Shown here in pieces: positions 53,883 through 63,365 of a stretch of 64,000 bases of DNA. A program made the position numbers and the translations under genes. The stretch's first letter is position 1, and every line of letters starts with the position of its first letter. The notes beneath the pieces were generated by a model. The model saw only the letters and a program-made list of their open reading frames with translations. It had not been told where the DNA came from and did not search any database. Origin of the DNA: Mesonia algae (GTDB lineage: Bacteria; Bacteroidota; Bacteroidia; Flavobacteriales; Flavobacteriaceae); the NCBI RefSeq assembly GCF_003253545.1, contig NZ_QKYV01000001.1, forward strand, positions 62,001-126,000. The letters are read 5' to 3'.

Positions 53883-55088
53883 CTATTTGAAATTATCACG
53901 TCCATTCATTAACTCTAGGTAAACCTCCTCTACTTTTTTAGTATTTATTTCAGGGTTAAAAAGTTCATTTGATTTTTTTCGACCATTCTCTCCCATTTTT
54001 TTTAATTTCTCCGGTCTATTAACTAATGTATTTATAGCTTTAGCCAAAGCTTTTGCATCACCATTTTTAAATAGTATTCCGTCGACAGCATCATTTACAA
54101 TTTCATCCATACCTAATATATCCGAAGCAACAACTGGTTTACCATAGGCAAAAGCTTCTATAACAGGTCTTGAGAAATGCGGTACTGTAAAAGGAGAAAC
54201 TACCAGACTGCTCTCATAAAGAGTAGACGCTATAGAAGGTAGAGCACCAATTATATTAACATTTTCAAAATTTGATATATTAATCAATTTATTTCTTAAT
54301 TTATATGCTGAAGGATAACATAATTTGTAAACTATCTTCTTAAATTTTCCTATTGGCTTTAATTTTGGATATTGACCCATCATATTTATTTGAATACTTT
54401 TATCAATCACAGGTATCGCATCCAGTAAGACACTAATTCCTTTAATTTTAGCCCAACCACCTACATATAGTATACTTTTCACTCCGCGACCAATCTTTTG
54501 CCCATTGGGAATATCGATAAAATTGTAAACTATTTTTGTTTTTTGAGGTAAGTTTATTCTATCCGCATTATCTTTACTAATAGCTATGACCATATCAGCA
54601 TACTTTGCAACTTCAGAACGAATAAAGTTATATCTAAAACCAAATCTTCCTTTTGAAATTGGCTCTTGAATGTGATAGATTACTTTACCCTTTTTACTTG
54701 CCGGATAAATCCAGTCACTTAACACTGAAGAATTTAAATGAACAATATCATAATTAAATCCTTTTAACACCTTAGACGCATAAACATATTTACTTAAAAA
54801 CCATGATATAAAAACCTTTGATATAGTTAACACCTTAAATAATTTTATTTTACCAGCATCAGTATGAGATAAATAGCGATATTTATTTAGATAAAAACTT
54901 GATGTACATAAAGTAAAAGGTATGTTAAGCTCTAGCAATCTATTCTTAACCACAGAATCTTTTAATAGCAAAACATGAGGTTCAAATTTTGTTTTATCCA
55001 GTTTATTAATAATGTTTATCATATTAATAGGTGCCCCACCCCAACCAGCTGCGTGATGTATAAATAAAATTTTAATTTTGTTTTTCAT
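53883..55088 (-). CDS. Glycosyltransferase family 4
   Basis: I choose the ATG at 55088 (MKNKIKILFIHHAAGWGGAP), one base after the polymerase stop; the longer frame from 55118 overlaps that gene. A 401-residue GT-B enzyme: GGWAKIKGISVLLDAI and the donor-site block SRPVIEAFAYGKPVVASDIL. Acts in the cytoplasm on the lipid-linked repeat unit. Confidence 0.88.
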   Translation of the reverse strand: MKNKIKILFIHHAAGWGGAPINMINIINKLDKTKFEPHVLLLKDSVVKNRLLELNIPFTLCTSSFYLNKYRYLSHTDAGKIKLFKVLTISKVFISWFLSKYVYASKVLKGFNYDIVHLNSSVLSDWIYPASKKGKVIYHIQEPISKGRFGFRYNFIRSEVAKYADMVIAISKDNADRINLPQKTKIVYNFIDIPNGQKIGRGVKSILYVGGWAKIKGISVLLDAIPVIDKSIQINMMGQYPKLKPIGKFKKIVYKLCYPSAYKLRNKLINISNFENVNIIGALPSIASTLYESSLVVSPFTVPHFSRPVIEAFAYGKPVVASDILGMDEIVNDAVDGILFKNGDAKALAKAINTLVNRPEKLKKMGENGRKKSNELFNPEINTKKVEEVYLELMNGRDNFK

Positions 55089-55089
55089 A

Positions 55090-56382
55090 TTATGTTCTAT
55101 TTGATTCAGCAATCCCATAACATATGCCTGTAAGTCCTAAAAATGTAAAACTAAACATAGGCATTAATACAGCTTGGCCGACAATACCTTCCGCAATTCC
55201 TAACCCAAGTAAAGTGGCGCTAAGTATTAGAAGAAATGAACTCGTAACATTTTTAAAGACTATATGCAGTTTTGTTATAATTATCATATATACACAAGTT
55301 AGATAGGCGCCGATAATTATTCCATAATTTCTCATCATTTCAAGCCCTATATTGTGCATCCCAAATTCTATTTCGTCTATTTTTCCACCTTTAGCAGATA
55401 TATAACTATAAGAAGGCACCTCGCCAGTTGGCCAATAATGAAGAGAATTTACTAAAAAATCCCAACCGCCTTTCCATAAGATTGCCCTATCATCGAAAGT
55501 TTTAAATTTAAGATAAGCCATAAAAGAATTAAGATCATTTATTTTATAATCCGCTACATTGAAGTTTTGACGCATAGTGAAATCATCAATACTATATATG
55601 GCTAATATCATTAAAATGATGACAATTACACCAATTCTTGGTTTTGTCAACATATTAAAAAACAATTTATAATCTTTAATATAAAATAGTAATATCGAAA
55701 TTGCAATTATTGCACTAAAAATAGGGGTGAATTTTAAACCATAAGGTATACCAATTAAAAGGACGAAAAGAGCACTCCATGTTTTTAGGTTTTTCCGGAC
55801 TTTCAATTTAGCTCCTAAAAAATTAGCTACTAAAATGGTTATCGCCAATGGTAAAGCTAGCCAAAATAATCTAATGATAATTTTTTGTGGTGAAGGTAGA
55901 TACATTATTAATGGCATAAGAAATATGATTAATATTATCGCTCGCCAATGATTTTTATTAACCTTATTAGCAAGTAAAATACCATAGAAAAAACCAAAAA
56001 AACTTAAAAAAAAACTTAAATATTGAAGAGAGAGTGATATACCATACTTTTTTAAAAAAATTCCTTCATAAAAAAAAAATAAAAAAACAGGAAGTAATAT
56101 TATAAGTGCTTTAAATATCAAAGTAACTCTATATTTTTTTAATTTTTTATAATTAGCCATAGATATCCAAATACACGAAAAGAGCAAAACCAGAGAAACT
56201 GTATTTCCCGGAACAGCATGTATTATTAAAGCTGGTAAGTAATTAGGGTTTTTCGAAAACAGCAGGTAAAGCACATAAGGGAGAAGAGCTAATTTAAAAA
56301 CTTCTCCCATATAATAATGAATAGGTAAGCATAAGAATGCAATAATTACATGAAGAAGTATTGTTTGTTGCTGTTTATTCAT
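55090..56382 (-). CDS. Wzy-type O-antigen/capsule polymerase
   Basis: A 430-residue protein with about ten to twelve hydrophobic segments, a large loop near the middle-to-end (DDRAILWKGGWDFLVNSLH) and the GMHNIGLEMMRNYG block in the loop after it, which is typical of Wzy/O-antigen ligases. It should join repeat units at the outer face of the inner membrane. As usual for Wzy the sequence is otherwise poorly conserved, so the call rests on topology and on the position beside Wzx and glycosyltransferases. Confidence 0.82.
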   Translation of the reverse strand: MNKQQQTILLHVIIAFLCLPIHYYMGEVFKLALLPYVLYLLFSKNPNYLPALIIHAVPGNTVSLVLLFSCIWISMANYKKLKKYRVTLIFKALIILLPVFLFFFYEGIFLKKYGISLSLQYLSFFLSFFGFFYGILLANKVNKNHWRAIILIIFLMPLIMYLPSPQKIIIRLFWLALPLAITILVANFLGAKLKVRKNLKTWSALFVLLIGIPYGLKFTPIFSAIIAISILLFYIKDYKLFFNMLTKPRIGVIVIILMILAIYSIDDFTMRQNFNVADYKINDLNSFMAYLKFKTFDDRAILWKGGWDFLVNSLHYWPTGEVPSYSYISAKGGKIDEIEFGMHNIGLEMMRNYGIIIGAYLTCVYMIIITKLHIVFKNVTSSFLLILSATLLGLGIAEGIVGQAVLMPMFSFTFLGLTGICYGIAESNRT

Positions 56383-56394
56383 TTGATAAATTTT

Positions 56395-57120
56395 CTAACC
56401 AACAAATTTCTTGATAATTCTGTATATTCTTCCAATTATTCTTCTTATTACCGCCATTATCGCGTGATGAAACACCTTAATCCACGGACGCTTTGGGACA
56501 TTATATTTACTGTTTTTAAAGTGAAACCTAATGATTGGAATATCACCCTTAAATCCGTTATAAATTAAGGAAGAGGCTCTATGCTGCCCATCTCTTATAA
56601 TATTTTGATTGTTAAATAAAATGATATACTTATCGTTGTAAGGATATCCCTTTGTTCTTATAAGGTCATTAATATCTTTGACCCTTTCATGATTAGATTT
56701 GCCAAACAAATTTATTTGATTATAAGAATTATTTTCTTCTTTATCGCCTCGCAAAGCTCTAAGTACTCGGGACTGGTTAATCGGTTTTAATACAGGCAAA
56801 CTTAAAAATCCTTGTCTTTGGATAATCAGTTTTTCTATTTCTATATTCTCTATAGTTACTTTTTTTAAATCTGGTAAAAAACTTGATATAGATTGAATAA
56901 ATGAAGGATCAAAATATTTGAGTTCAAAGTTTTTAATGTCAATTAATTCTTCAAGAGAATTTTCTATAACCTTTTCAAGATTCAAAAATTCTTTAGTATT
57001 CAAATCTATTCTTAAATCATTATAATGCAAATGAATAGATTCTCCGATATTATCTTCAACAACAAATTTATTTTTAGTATGAGCGCTTTTTGATAATATT
57101 ATAACTGCAGGATTGCTCAT
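56395..57120 (-). CDS. Hypothetical protein with ParB-like motif in capsule cluster
   Basis: A 241-residue protein. Near the N-terminus SIHLHYNDLRIDLNTKEFLN resembles the small neighbour at 57757-57972. Near residue 180 it has IIRDGQHRASSLIYNG, which is the DGxHR-type motif of ParB/sulfiredoxin-like nucleotide-binding folds, and just before it ERVKDINDLIRTKG. The C-terminus is basic (FHHAIMAVIRRIIGRIYRII), possibly membrane-touching. It lies 2 bases after the nucleotidyltransferase-like gene. In this context a kinase- or nucleotide-dependent transfer of a substituent is possible; no function is known to me. Confidence 0.6.
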   Translation of the reverse strand: MSNPAVIILSKSAHTKNKFVVEDNIGESIHLHYNDLRIDLNTKEFLNLEKVIENSLEELIDIKNFELKYFDPSFIQSISSFLPDLKKVTIENIEIEKLIIQRQGFLSLPVLKPINQSRVLRALRGDKEENNSYNQINLFGKSNHERVKDINDLIRTKGYPYNDKYIILFNNQNIIRDGQHRASSLIYNGFKGDIPIIRFHFKNSKYNVPKRPWIKVFHHAIMAVIRRIIGRIYRIIKKFVG

Positions 57121-57122
57121 TT

Positions 57123-57764
57123 TTAATAATCTTTAAAGGTTAAATACTCATTTATGATAGTATTATATTCTTTGTGTTTTACTTTTTTTAATAATGTATA
57201 TCTAAACTTAAAAAAAACCAAATCCAAATATTCCGCAAGAACATCTTTATTAGATAATGGATATATTTCATCAATCCTTGAAATATAACCCTTAGTAAAA
57301 ATTTTTTTATCAAAAATACACCTAGTCAAAAGATGTACCATCTCGATTTCATAAGATAACAAATATTTCCAAGGTGAATTATGCACTTCTCTTTTATATC
57401 TCCATACATTATCTTGGATTTTTTGATCAAGAGGTATCCATTGTCTAGTTATAATACTTCGACAAGCTAGTTCATAAGCAACATCTATATGTAGTCCCTT
57501 TAAATTATAAAAATCGAAGGCATTCATAGAGTACAAATATGGTACCCTCCTATGTGGATGTTTAATTTTCTCCCATTTATTTTCTAGCAAAACGTTTTCC
57601 AACTTTTGCTTATCTTGAATTTTGACAATAATGTCAATGTCCTTTGTCTTTGAGAGATTATCAGGAAGTTCATTCCCAATATTTCTCAAAAGGATATAAT
57701 TAATATTATTCTTATTTAAAATTCCAAAAAAAGAAATAATTTCTTGCTTATCGAACTTATTCAT
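57123..57764 (-). CDS. Nucleotidyltransferase-fold protein in capsule cluster
   Basis: A 213-residue protein with the NTase pattern YILLRNIGNELPD and KTKDIDIIVKIQDKQ (the hDhDh metal pair, about residues 41-46), then a second Asp in LHIDVAYELA (about 90). This triad supports a nucleotidyltransferase of the minimal or LicD-like class, acting on a small acceptor. It overlaps the small gene before it by 8 bases and is 2 bases before the ParB-like gene, forming a tight trio. Confidence 0.72.
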   Translation of the reverse strand: MNKFDKQEIISFFGILNKNNINYILLRNIGNELPDNLSKTKDIDIIVKIQDKQKLENVLLENKWEKIKHPHRRVPYLYSMNAFDFYNLKGLHIDVAYELACRSIITRQWIPLDQKIQDNVWRYKREVHNSPWKYLLSYEIEMVHLLTRCIFDKKIFTKGYISRIDEIYPLSNKDVLAEYLDLVFFKFRYTLLKKVKHKEYNTIINEYLTFKDY

Positions 57765-57972
57765 TTATTTTTTTTAATATTTTAAAATTGTTTATAGCCT
57801 CTAAGAAAACAGAACTAATAGTTATAAATTCAGCTTCTGTAAATTGAATTCTCCCTTTTTCATTTTGTAGATGAATCATTCTAGGTTGGTAAATACTATT
57901 TGCTTTATTTAGTTCAATTTCGAAGTTAAAACCATCTTCTTTTTTTACTAAAACTTTTATTATTTCCCCCAT
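57757..57972 (-). CDS. Small hypothetical protein related to the ParB-like neighbour
   Basis: A 71-residue acidic-basic protein without membrane segment. MIHLQNEKGRIQFTEAEFIT parallels the IHLHYNDLRIDLNTKEFLN segment of the protein at 56395-57120, as does the helix after it. It may be a stand-alone form of that N-terminal domain and might bind the other two proteins. It starts 7 bases after the flippase gene and overlaps the nucleotidyltransferase gene by 8. Confidence 0.6.
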   Translation of the reverse strand: MGEIIKVLVKKEDGFNFEIELNKANSIYQPRMIHLQNEKGRIQFTEAEFITISSVFLEAINNFKILKKINE

Positions 57973-57979
57973 AATTTAA

Positions 57980-59341
57980 TTATTTGAACCAAGTCCCTTC
58001 TGCTTTATTATTTATTATTTTATTTACTTGAATTATATAAAAAGGAGATGATAATATACTAAATAATACAGTAGTGACCATTACACCTGCTACTCCTAGC
58101 GGACTTTTCAAAAACAGAATAGCGATAGGTATGAATAAAGCGATTTTAAATATAGTAATTCTTATACTCAATACAAGTTTCCCAAAACCATTAATAAATT
58201 GTGAATAAGGGGATAAGATAACTGTAACTATTGCATAAAACATCATAGAAATATTTAAAACGGTTGGTATTTCAATTGCATCATTTAACCAAATTCTATA
58301 AACCCAATCTCCAATAAAGTACATTAAAATAATTCCTAATACAAAAAGTACTGAGAGAATATTTAATTTCCTCAATACATTCTTTAACCAATGCATATCT
58401 CCTTTAACATATGCATCTGTCGTAGCTGCCCAAATCGGCGTCATTACAATCCCATATACCATCACTGGAGCTTGAAAATATTTCAAAGCTATGTTATATT
58501 GAGCTACTTCTTCAGGCCCCAAATACTGTATGATCAAAAAACTAGAAAGAGAAAATAAAACTAGACGAGAAATTTGAATAAAAAAAAACTTTCCTCCTAA
58601 TACACTTAATTCTCTCACATGCTTTATTTTAACCAACCTATAACTTGGTTTAAGATCTTTATACCTTATACCAAATAATATTATAGTTGCAATACATAAA
58701 ACTAATACCGGCGTAAAACTTAAAATAAAACCAAGAAGTACCAAGTTACTTTGTGTAGTTTTTATTAAAATTAATATTGCTATTAAACTTAAAACACTAG
58801 CAATGGGTGCAAAAAATTTATTAATTGCTGGCTCTTGTTTAGCATCCGAAACTACTTCAATAATTTTGAGTATAAACCTCAAAAAAAAGAATGTAAAAAC
58901 TACCAGTGCTAACAAACTTAATTCTCTTTCTGAAATACTTTTTACATTTAATATTTTTTTCCATTCCAGAATAGGGTTTATACTATATAAAACAACTAAT
59001 AAAATAAAAAAGACTCCTGAAAGAATTGCATAGGTTGTACTAATATATTCTCTCGCTAAGATTTTATTATCTTTACTTAATGCTATAACCAAATTATTTT
59101 TTAGACCTTTACCTAATCCTCCGTCAAAAAAAGTAAACCACCCAACAATTGAGGTCATCGTTAACCATATCCCATACCTCTCAGCGTCAAGATATTCTAA
59201 AAGTAAAGGAACAAATATAAAACTTATAGCAATAGCTAAAACACTAGCTGCAAAAGATAATAGAATATTTTTCTTTGCCTTAATTGATCTTACATTCCCT
59301 TCTTTTAAGAAAGTATTAAGATTTTTTATTATTTTTTTCAA
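57980..59341 (-). CDS. Wzx-type oligosaccharide flippase
   Basis: A 453-residue polytopic membrane protein with about 12-14 segments. LLSFAASVLAIAISFIFVPL, RYGIWLTMTSIVGWFTFFDG and GLGKGLKNNLVIALSKDNKI at the start match the polysaccharide-transport (MATE-like) family. It should flip the lipid-linked repeat unit across the inner membrane. First gene of the Wzy-side segment after the dehydrogenases; 217 bases upstream there is a short remnant of another gene. Confidence 0.88.
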   Translation of the reverse strand: MKKIIKNLNTFLKEGNVRSIKAKKNILLSFAASVLAIAISFIFVPLLLEYLDAERYGIWLTMTSIVGWFTFFDGGLGKGLKNNLVIALSKDNKILAREYISTTYAILSGVFFILLVVLYSINPILEWKKILNVKSISERELSLLALVVFTFFFLRFILKIIEVVSDAKQEPAINKFFAPIASVLSLIAILILIKTTQSNLVLLGFILSFTPVLVLCIATIILFGIRYKDLKPSYRLVKIKHVRELSVLGGKFFFIQISRLVLFSLSSFLIIQYLGPEEVAQYNIALKYFQAPVMVYGIVMTPIWAATTDAYVKGDMHWLKNVLRKLNILSVLFVLGIILMYFIGDWVYRIWLNDAIEIPTVLNISMMFYAIVTVILSPYSQFINGFGKLVLSIRITIFKIALFIPIAILFLKSPLGVAGVMVTTVLFSILSSPFYIIQVNKIINNKAEGTWFK

Positions 59342-59467
59342 CTTTATATTTTATTATTATCAATGTGTGACCCACCTTTATCGTCAGGTTTGCTTTTTGC
59401 TCATCACTTTAATATTTTTTTATCAAAAGATTATTTCCACACACGAAATAATGATCTGCAAACTATC

Positions 59468-59548
59468 TTAAAAGAGCTCTCCTTCCCGTTGGCTAATATC
59501 TTGCTTAAATAACTCTTGATCTCTTCCTATTAAAGATAATATATCCAT
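59468..59548 (-). pseudogene. N-terminal remnant of a FlaA1/CapD-like dehydratase gene
   Basis: Minus-strand frame of 26 codons: MDILSLIGRDQELFKQDISQ followed by REGELF and a stop. This equals the characteristic first 25 residues of sugar-nucleotide dehydratases/epimerases that begin MD.L.LIGR.QELF..DI and go on to a Rossmann GxxGxxG core, which is missing here. The gene was probably lost when the cluster was rearranged. The rest of the gap 59342-59558 shows nothing else. Confidence 0.65.
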
Positions 59549-59558
59549 TTGCTACTTT

Positions 59559-60953
59559 TTACCCTCCAATCACAAAGTAATTAAAGCCTATGTTTTTCAT
59601 TTTTTCTTCGTCCAAAATCCCTCGCCCATCAAAAATAAAGGCAGGTTTTGGCATCTGGTCGTATATTTTTTGCCAGTCTAGTTTTTTAAATTCATCCCAC
59701 TCTGTTAAAATCGCAATGGCGTGAGCTTCTTGACAACACGCATACGCATCAGGAGTAGTGGTTAAGTTTTCTTTATTCTCTTGTTCTGTACGGGATTGTA
59801 GGTAATTTAAGTCCCGTTGCATCTGCGTTTCTTTTACCTGAGGATCATAGACCGTAATCTTGGCTTGTTCGTCTAACAATTTATCGGCTACATAGATAGC
59901 TGCCGATTCTCGGGTATCATTGGTGTCTTTTTTAAAAGCCCAACCTAAAAAGGCGATCTTTTTATCGGCTACCGTATTGAATAAGGTGCTTACGATCTTT
60001 TCGGCAAAGCGGTTCTTTTGGTGGTCGTTCATAATAATTACCTGCTCCCAATAATCTGCCACTTGTACTAAGCCTAAAGACTTAGCGATATACACCAAAT
60101 TAAGGATATCTTTTTGAAAGCAAGAACCTCCAAATCCTACCGAAGCATTTAAAAATTTAGGTCCGATCCTCGAATCCATTCCAATGGCTTTCGCCACCTC
60201 TCCAACATCAGCTCCCGTGGCTTCACAGAGTTCTGATATGGCATTGATGGAAGATACACGTTGTGCTAAAAAAGCATTCGCGGTTAATTTAGATAACTCT
60301 GAAGACCATACGTTGGTGGTCAAAATACGCTCTTCGGGTAACCAGGCTTTATAAATATTCACTAAGGCTTGAATCGCTTCTTCTCCTTCCGGACTTTGTT
60401 CTCCTCCGATCAAAACGCGATCTGCGGCTTCTAAATCTTGGATAGCAGTTCCCTCAGCTAAAAATTCGGGATTGGAAAGAATTTGAAAATTCACTCCGTT
60501 TCCTGTTTCTGATAAAATGGTTTTGATAGCTTGTGCGGTACGTACTGGTAAGGTTGATTTTTCAACCACAATTTTATCGCTTGTCGCTACGCGAGCGATT
60601 TGTCGGGCACATAACTCTACATACTTCAAATCGGCTGCCATACCCTTGCCTTTTCCGTAGGTTTTGGTAGGGGTATTCACTGAAATAAAAACCATATCTG
60701 CTGCCGCTATAGCCTCATCTACCTGTGTAGAAAAAAAGAGGTTTTTACCACGGGCTTTTTGCACCACTTCAGGTAAACCTGGTTCGTAGATAGGGAGATT
60801 CGTTAAATCTTCATCATTCCACGCTTTAATTCGCTCTTCGTTGATATCGACTACCGTTACCTTTATGTTTGGATTCTTACTAGCGATCACCGCCATGGTA
60901 GGTCCACCTACATATCCTGCGCCGATACAGCAGATATTATTTATTTTAGTCAT
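59559..60953 (-). CDS. UDP-glucose/GDP-mannose dehydrogenase family protein (Ugd-like)
   Basis: A 464-residue enzyme: NAD-binding [55 protein letters not shown], and the catalytic Cys block [14 protein letters not shown] (Cys about 275). The C-terminal domain holds [15 protein letters not shown]. The length and the FLAEGTAI block resemble eukaryote-like UDP-glucose 6-dehydrogenases, producing UDP-glucuronic acid for the glycan by two oxidations. It stands on its own between repeats and the flippase gene. Confidence 0.9.
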   Translation of the reverse strand: MTKINNICCIGAGYVGGPTMAVIASKNPNIKVTVVDINEERIKAWNDEDLTNLPIYEPGLPEVVQKARGKNLFFSTQVDEAIAAADMVFISVNTPTKTYGKGKGMAADLKYVELCARQIARVATSDKIVVEKSTLPVRTAQAIKTILSETGNGVNFQILSNPEFLAEGTAIQDLEAADRVLIGGEQSPEGEEAIQALVNIYKAWLPEERILTTNVWSSELSKLTANAFLAQRVSSINAISELCEATGADVGEVAKAIGMDSRIGPKFLNASVGFGGSCFQKDILNLVYIAKSLGLVQVADYWEQVIIMNDHQKNRFAEKIVSTLFNTVADKKIAFLGWAFKKDTNDTRESAAIYVADKLLDEQAKITVYDPQVKETQMQRDLNYLQSRTEQENKENLTTTPDAYACCQEAHAIAILTEWDEFKKLDWQKIYDQMPKPAFIFDGRGILDEEKMKNIGFNYFVIGG

Positions 60954-61213
60954 CTAATGATATTCTTAATATATAATTCAATTCTCTTCCCGAATTATGT
61001 TGGTATAACCCAAAATTGAGCATCTGAATTTATTCCATTTTTATTCTGAGTGCGAATTTAGCTGATTATTATGAATTTAATTCCTTTGAACGGACAAAAT
61101 TTACGGATTATCGCCAAGTATGACACCGAAATCTATCTGTTCACCAGTCTCTTATCACATATTTTACTATTTTTTAAAGTTTTGTTATTATTAGAATAAG
61201 ACTTGCTTAGGAA

Positions 61214-61267
61214 AGCGGTTAGCGGTTAGCGGTTAGCGGTTAGCGGTTAGCGGTTAGCGGTTAGCGG
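61214..61267 (+). repeat. Heptanucleotide tandem repeat
   Basis: Seven perfect copies of AGCGGTT plus five more bases. It lies about 260 bases upstream of the Ugd-like start. Perfect identity of all copies suggests recent slippage. Confidence 0.95.
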
Positions 61268-61366
61268 AAAATAGGAGATCTGGGTTAAACGGACATAGTT
61301 TTTTTTAACATTTTTAGAAGCTATGAAACAGATTCCTCCACAAGTCGGAATGACTACTAGTATGGT

Positions 61367-61580
61367 GTCATATTGAGCGTAGCGCAGTGGAGTCGAAATA
61401 TCTTCTTATTAAAATTCTAACTCCTTTTTAAAAAGATTTCTCAGTTGAGCCTTCTTCGAAATTACAGGAAGAAAAGAACTTGTCATGCAGAACGGAACAA
61501 CGTGAAGGGAAGCATCTTTCCATTAGTACCTTGAATTCCTCTTTAAAAAGATTTCTCAGTCCTTCGTCCATTGAAATGAC
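61367..61580 (+). repeat. TGTCAT-type repeat units (R2-tail and R3-tail)
   Basis: Two units in tandem: one begins TGTCATATTGAGCGTAGCG (R2 head, about 61367) and the next begins TGTCATGCAGAACGGAACA (R3 head, 61481). Both end in a tail AGATTTCTCAGT ... CGAAAT-type ending near ATGACA. Each is about 100-115 bases. Confidence 0.75.
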
Positions 61581-61623
61581 AGAGAAAAGTCTCCTATATC
61601 GAAAACAGGTTTGAAGATAGATT

Positions 61624-62838
61624 CTAGGCTTTATTTAAAACTCCACAAAAATCTAATACGACTTGATTTTCATTTAAGCTTACCTCTTTAAACTCTTGAT
61701 GTGCGACTAAGAAAGCAACGATATCGGCTTTCTCGATGGCTTCTTGATAAGGAGTAATTTTAAATACCTGATGACTTGTTATATTAGGTTCTACGATATA
61801 ATAATTTTCATCTTGTGCGTCTTGTAATACTTTCTGTACGATGTATTTGGCAGGCGATTCTCTTAAATCATCAATATTGGGTTTAAAAGCTAAGCCCATT
61901 AGAGCAATAGACGGCTTTCTTCCGTGTTTGAGCTGAAAGTCATGCTTCGCTGTTTTGATCTGCTCGGCACACCAAAAGCTTTTGTAATTGTTGATCTCTC
62001 TCGCTTTTCCAATAATCTGCGACTCCATTGGAAACTCTGAAGTGATGAAGTAAGGATCTACAGCAATGCAATGTCCGCCTACTCCGCAACCTGGTTGTAA
62101 GATATTTACTCGGGGGTGTTTATTTGCTAAATGTATCAACTCCCACACATTGATATCCGCTTTAGCGCAAATTAAAGACAACTCATTCGCAAATGCAATT
62201 TGCACATCCCGACTTGAATTTTCGGTGAGTTTACACATTTCTGCGGTACGGGCATTGGTGGCATGCAACTCTCCTTTTACAAATGCACGGTAGAAATCGA
62301 TGGCCTTTTGAGTACTTGCCTCATCCACTCCTCCAATCACTCGGTCGTTATGAACGAGCTCGTGCATCACATTTCCAGGCAGCACACGTTCAGGGCAGTA
62401 AGCGATATGAATTTCACCTTCCAGTTCAGGACGCTCTGCATAGATCAATTTCATCATCTTTTCGGTAGTTCCCACTGGGGAAGTGGATTCGATAATATAT
62501 AGATCGCCTTTTTTCAACAACGGAATTACCGCTTTAGTAGCAGCTTCTACATACGAAATATCGGGCTCGTGGTTTCCCTTAAAAGGGGTAGGTACTACAA
62601 TCAGATAGGTATCTGCCTCTTTAGGCTTGGTGTCGGCTTTAAAAAAGCCTTCTTTCACTGCTTTGGCTAAGATCCCCTCTAAGTCGGGTTCTACAATATG
62701 GATCTTCCCTTGATTAAGGGTTTCTACAACTTTTGGATTAATATCTACTCCCCAAACGTTTACTTGATTGGAAGCTATTAAAGCGGAAGTGGGTAGGCCT
62801 ATATAACCTAATCCTATGGTAGTAACTGCTGGTGTCAA
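61624..62838 (-). CDS. wecC: UDP-N-acetyl-D-mannosamine dehydrogenase
   Basis: A 404-residue enzyme: TTIGLGYIGLPTSALIAS (NAD site), VDINPKVVETLNQGKIHI, STSPVGTTEKM, YCPERVLPG, and the catalytic block PGCGVGGHCIAVDPYF (the GGHC Cys about 258). This matches WecC, which oxidizes UDP-ManNAc to UDP-ManNAcA. Its substrate is made by the WecB-type epimerase at 10036-11160. No -7 promoter box was found directly upstream; a repeat field lies beyond. Confidence 0.92.
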   Translation of the reverse strand: MTPAVTTIGLGYIGLPTSALIASNQVNVWGVDINPKVVETLNQGKIHIVEPDLEGILAKAVKEGFFKADTKPKEADTYLIVVPTPFKGNHEPDISYVEAATKAVIPLLKKGDLYIIESTSPVGTTEKMMKLIYAERPELEGEIHIAYCPERVLPGNVMHELVHNDRVIGGVDEASTQKAIDFYRAFVKGELHATNARTAEMCKLTENSSRDVQIAFANELSLICAKADINVWELIHLANKHPRVNILQPGCGVGGHCIAVDPYFITSEFPMESQIIGKAREINNYKSFWCAEQIKTAKHDFQLKHGRKPSIALMGLAFKPNIDDLRESPAKYIVQKVLQDAQDENYYIVEPNITSHQVFKITPYQEAIEKADIVAFLVAHQEFKEVSLNENQVVLDFCGVLNKA

Positions 62839-62984
62839 TGTCTTTCTTTTTAAATCAGGGGGCTAAGATATAAGCTTTTGAGTGAATTGAAAGTGAATTC
62901 ATGTATTATTTTTAAGCTTTATAGGTGCATGACTACTAACTTCCAAATACTTAGACGGGTTATAAACATCTAGACAGGATTTAA

Positions 62985-63365
62985 AATTGAGGTAATAAAA
63001 AAGTTTACTTGCGGAATGACATTCGCTTACTGTCATGCAGAACGGAACAACGTGAAGGGAAGCATCTTTTTAATTAATATCTTGAATTCCTCTTTAAAAA
63101 GATTTCTCAGTCGTGCCTTCATCGAAATGACAGACATAAAATAACCTGTCATGCAGAATGGAGAGAAACGAAATGAAGCATCTTTTAATTAACACTCTGA
63201 ATTCCTCTTGATGCAGATTTCTCAGTCCTTCGTCCATCGAAATGACAGACATAAATAACCTGTCATGCAGAATGGAGAGAAACGAAATGAAGCATCTTTC
63301 TCCTTAATAACTTGAACTTCTTTTCAAACAGATTTCTCAGTCCGTTGTCCATCGAAATGAGAAGT
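62985..63365 (+). repeat. Three tandem TGTCAT-type repeat units
   Basis: Units start with TGTCATGCAG at 63031, 63147 and 63261, a period of about 115 bases. Each has an R3 head (AGAATGGAGAGAAACG-like) ending in GAAGCATCTTT and an R1-type tail ending CGAAATGACA or CGAAATGAGA. The outer bases TGTCAT...ATGACA are inverted repeats of each other. Confidence 0.85.

Larger units (their letters stand above)
60954..61623. other. Repeat-bearing intergenic region
   Basis: No gene. It holds the AGCGGTT tandem array (61214-61267) and at least two TGTCAT-type repeat units (61367-61480 and 61481-61580). Confidence 0.6.

Noticed and set aside
61214..61267. CRISPR-like array
   Set aside because: The 7-base repeats have no spacers, and no cas genes are present; it is a simple tandem repeat.
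62985..63365. CRISPR-like regular spacing of about 115 bases
   Set aside because: The whole unit, not only a short repeat, is conserved between copies, and unit length is too long; it is a tandem mini-element array.
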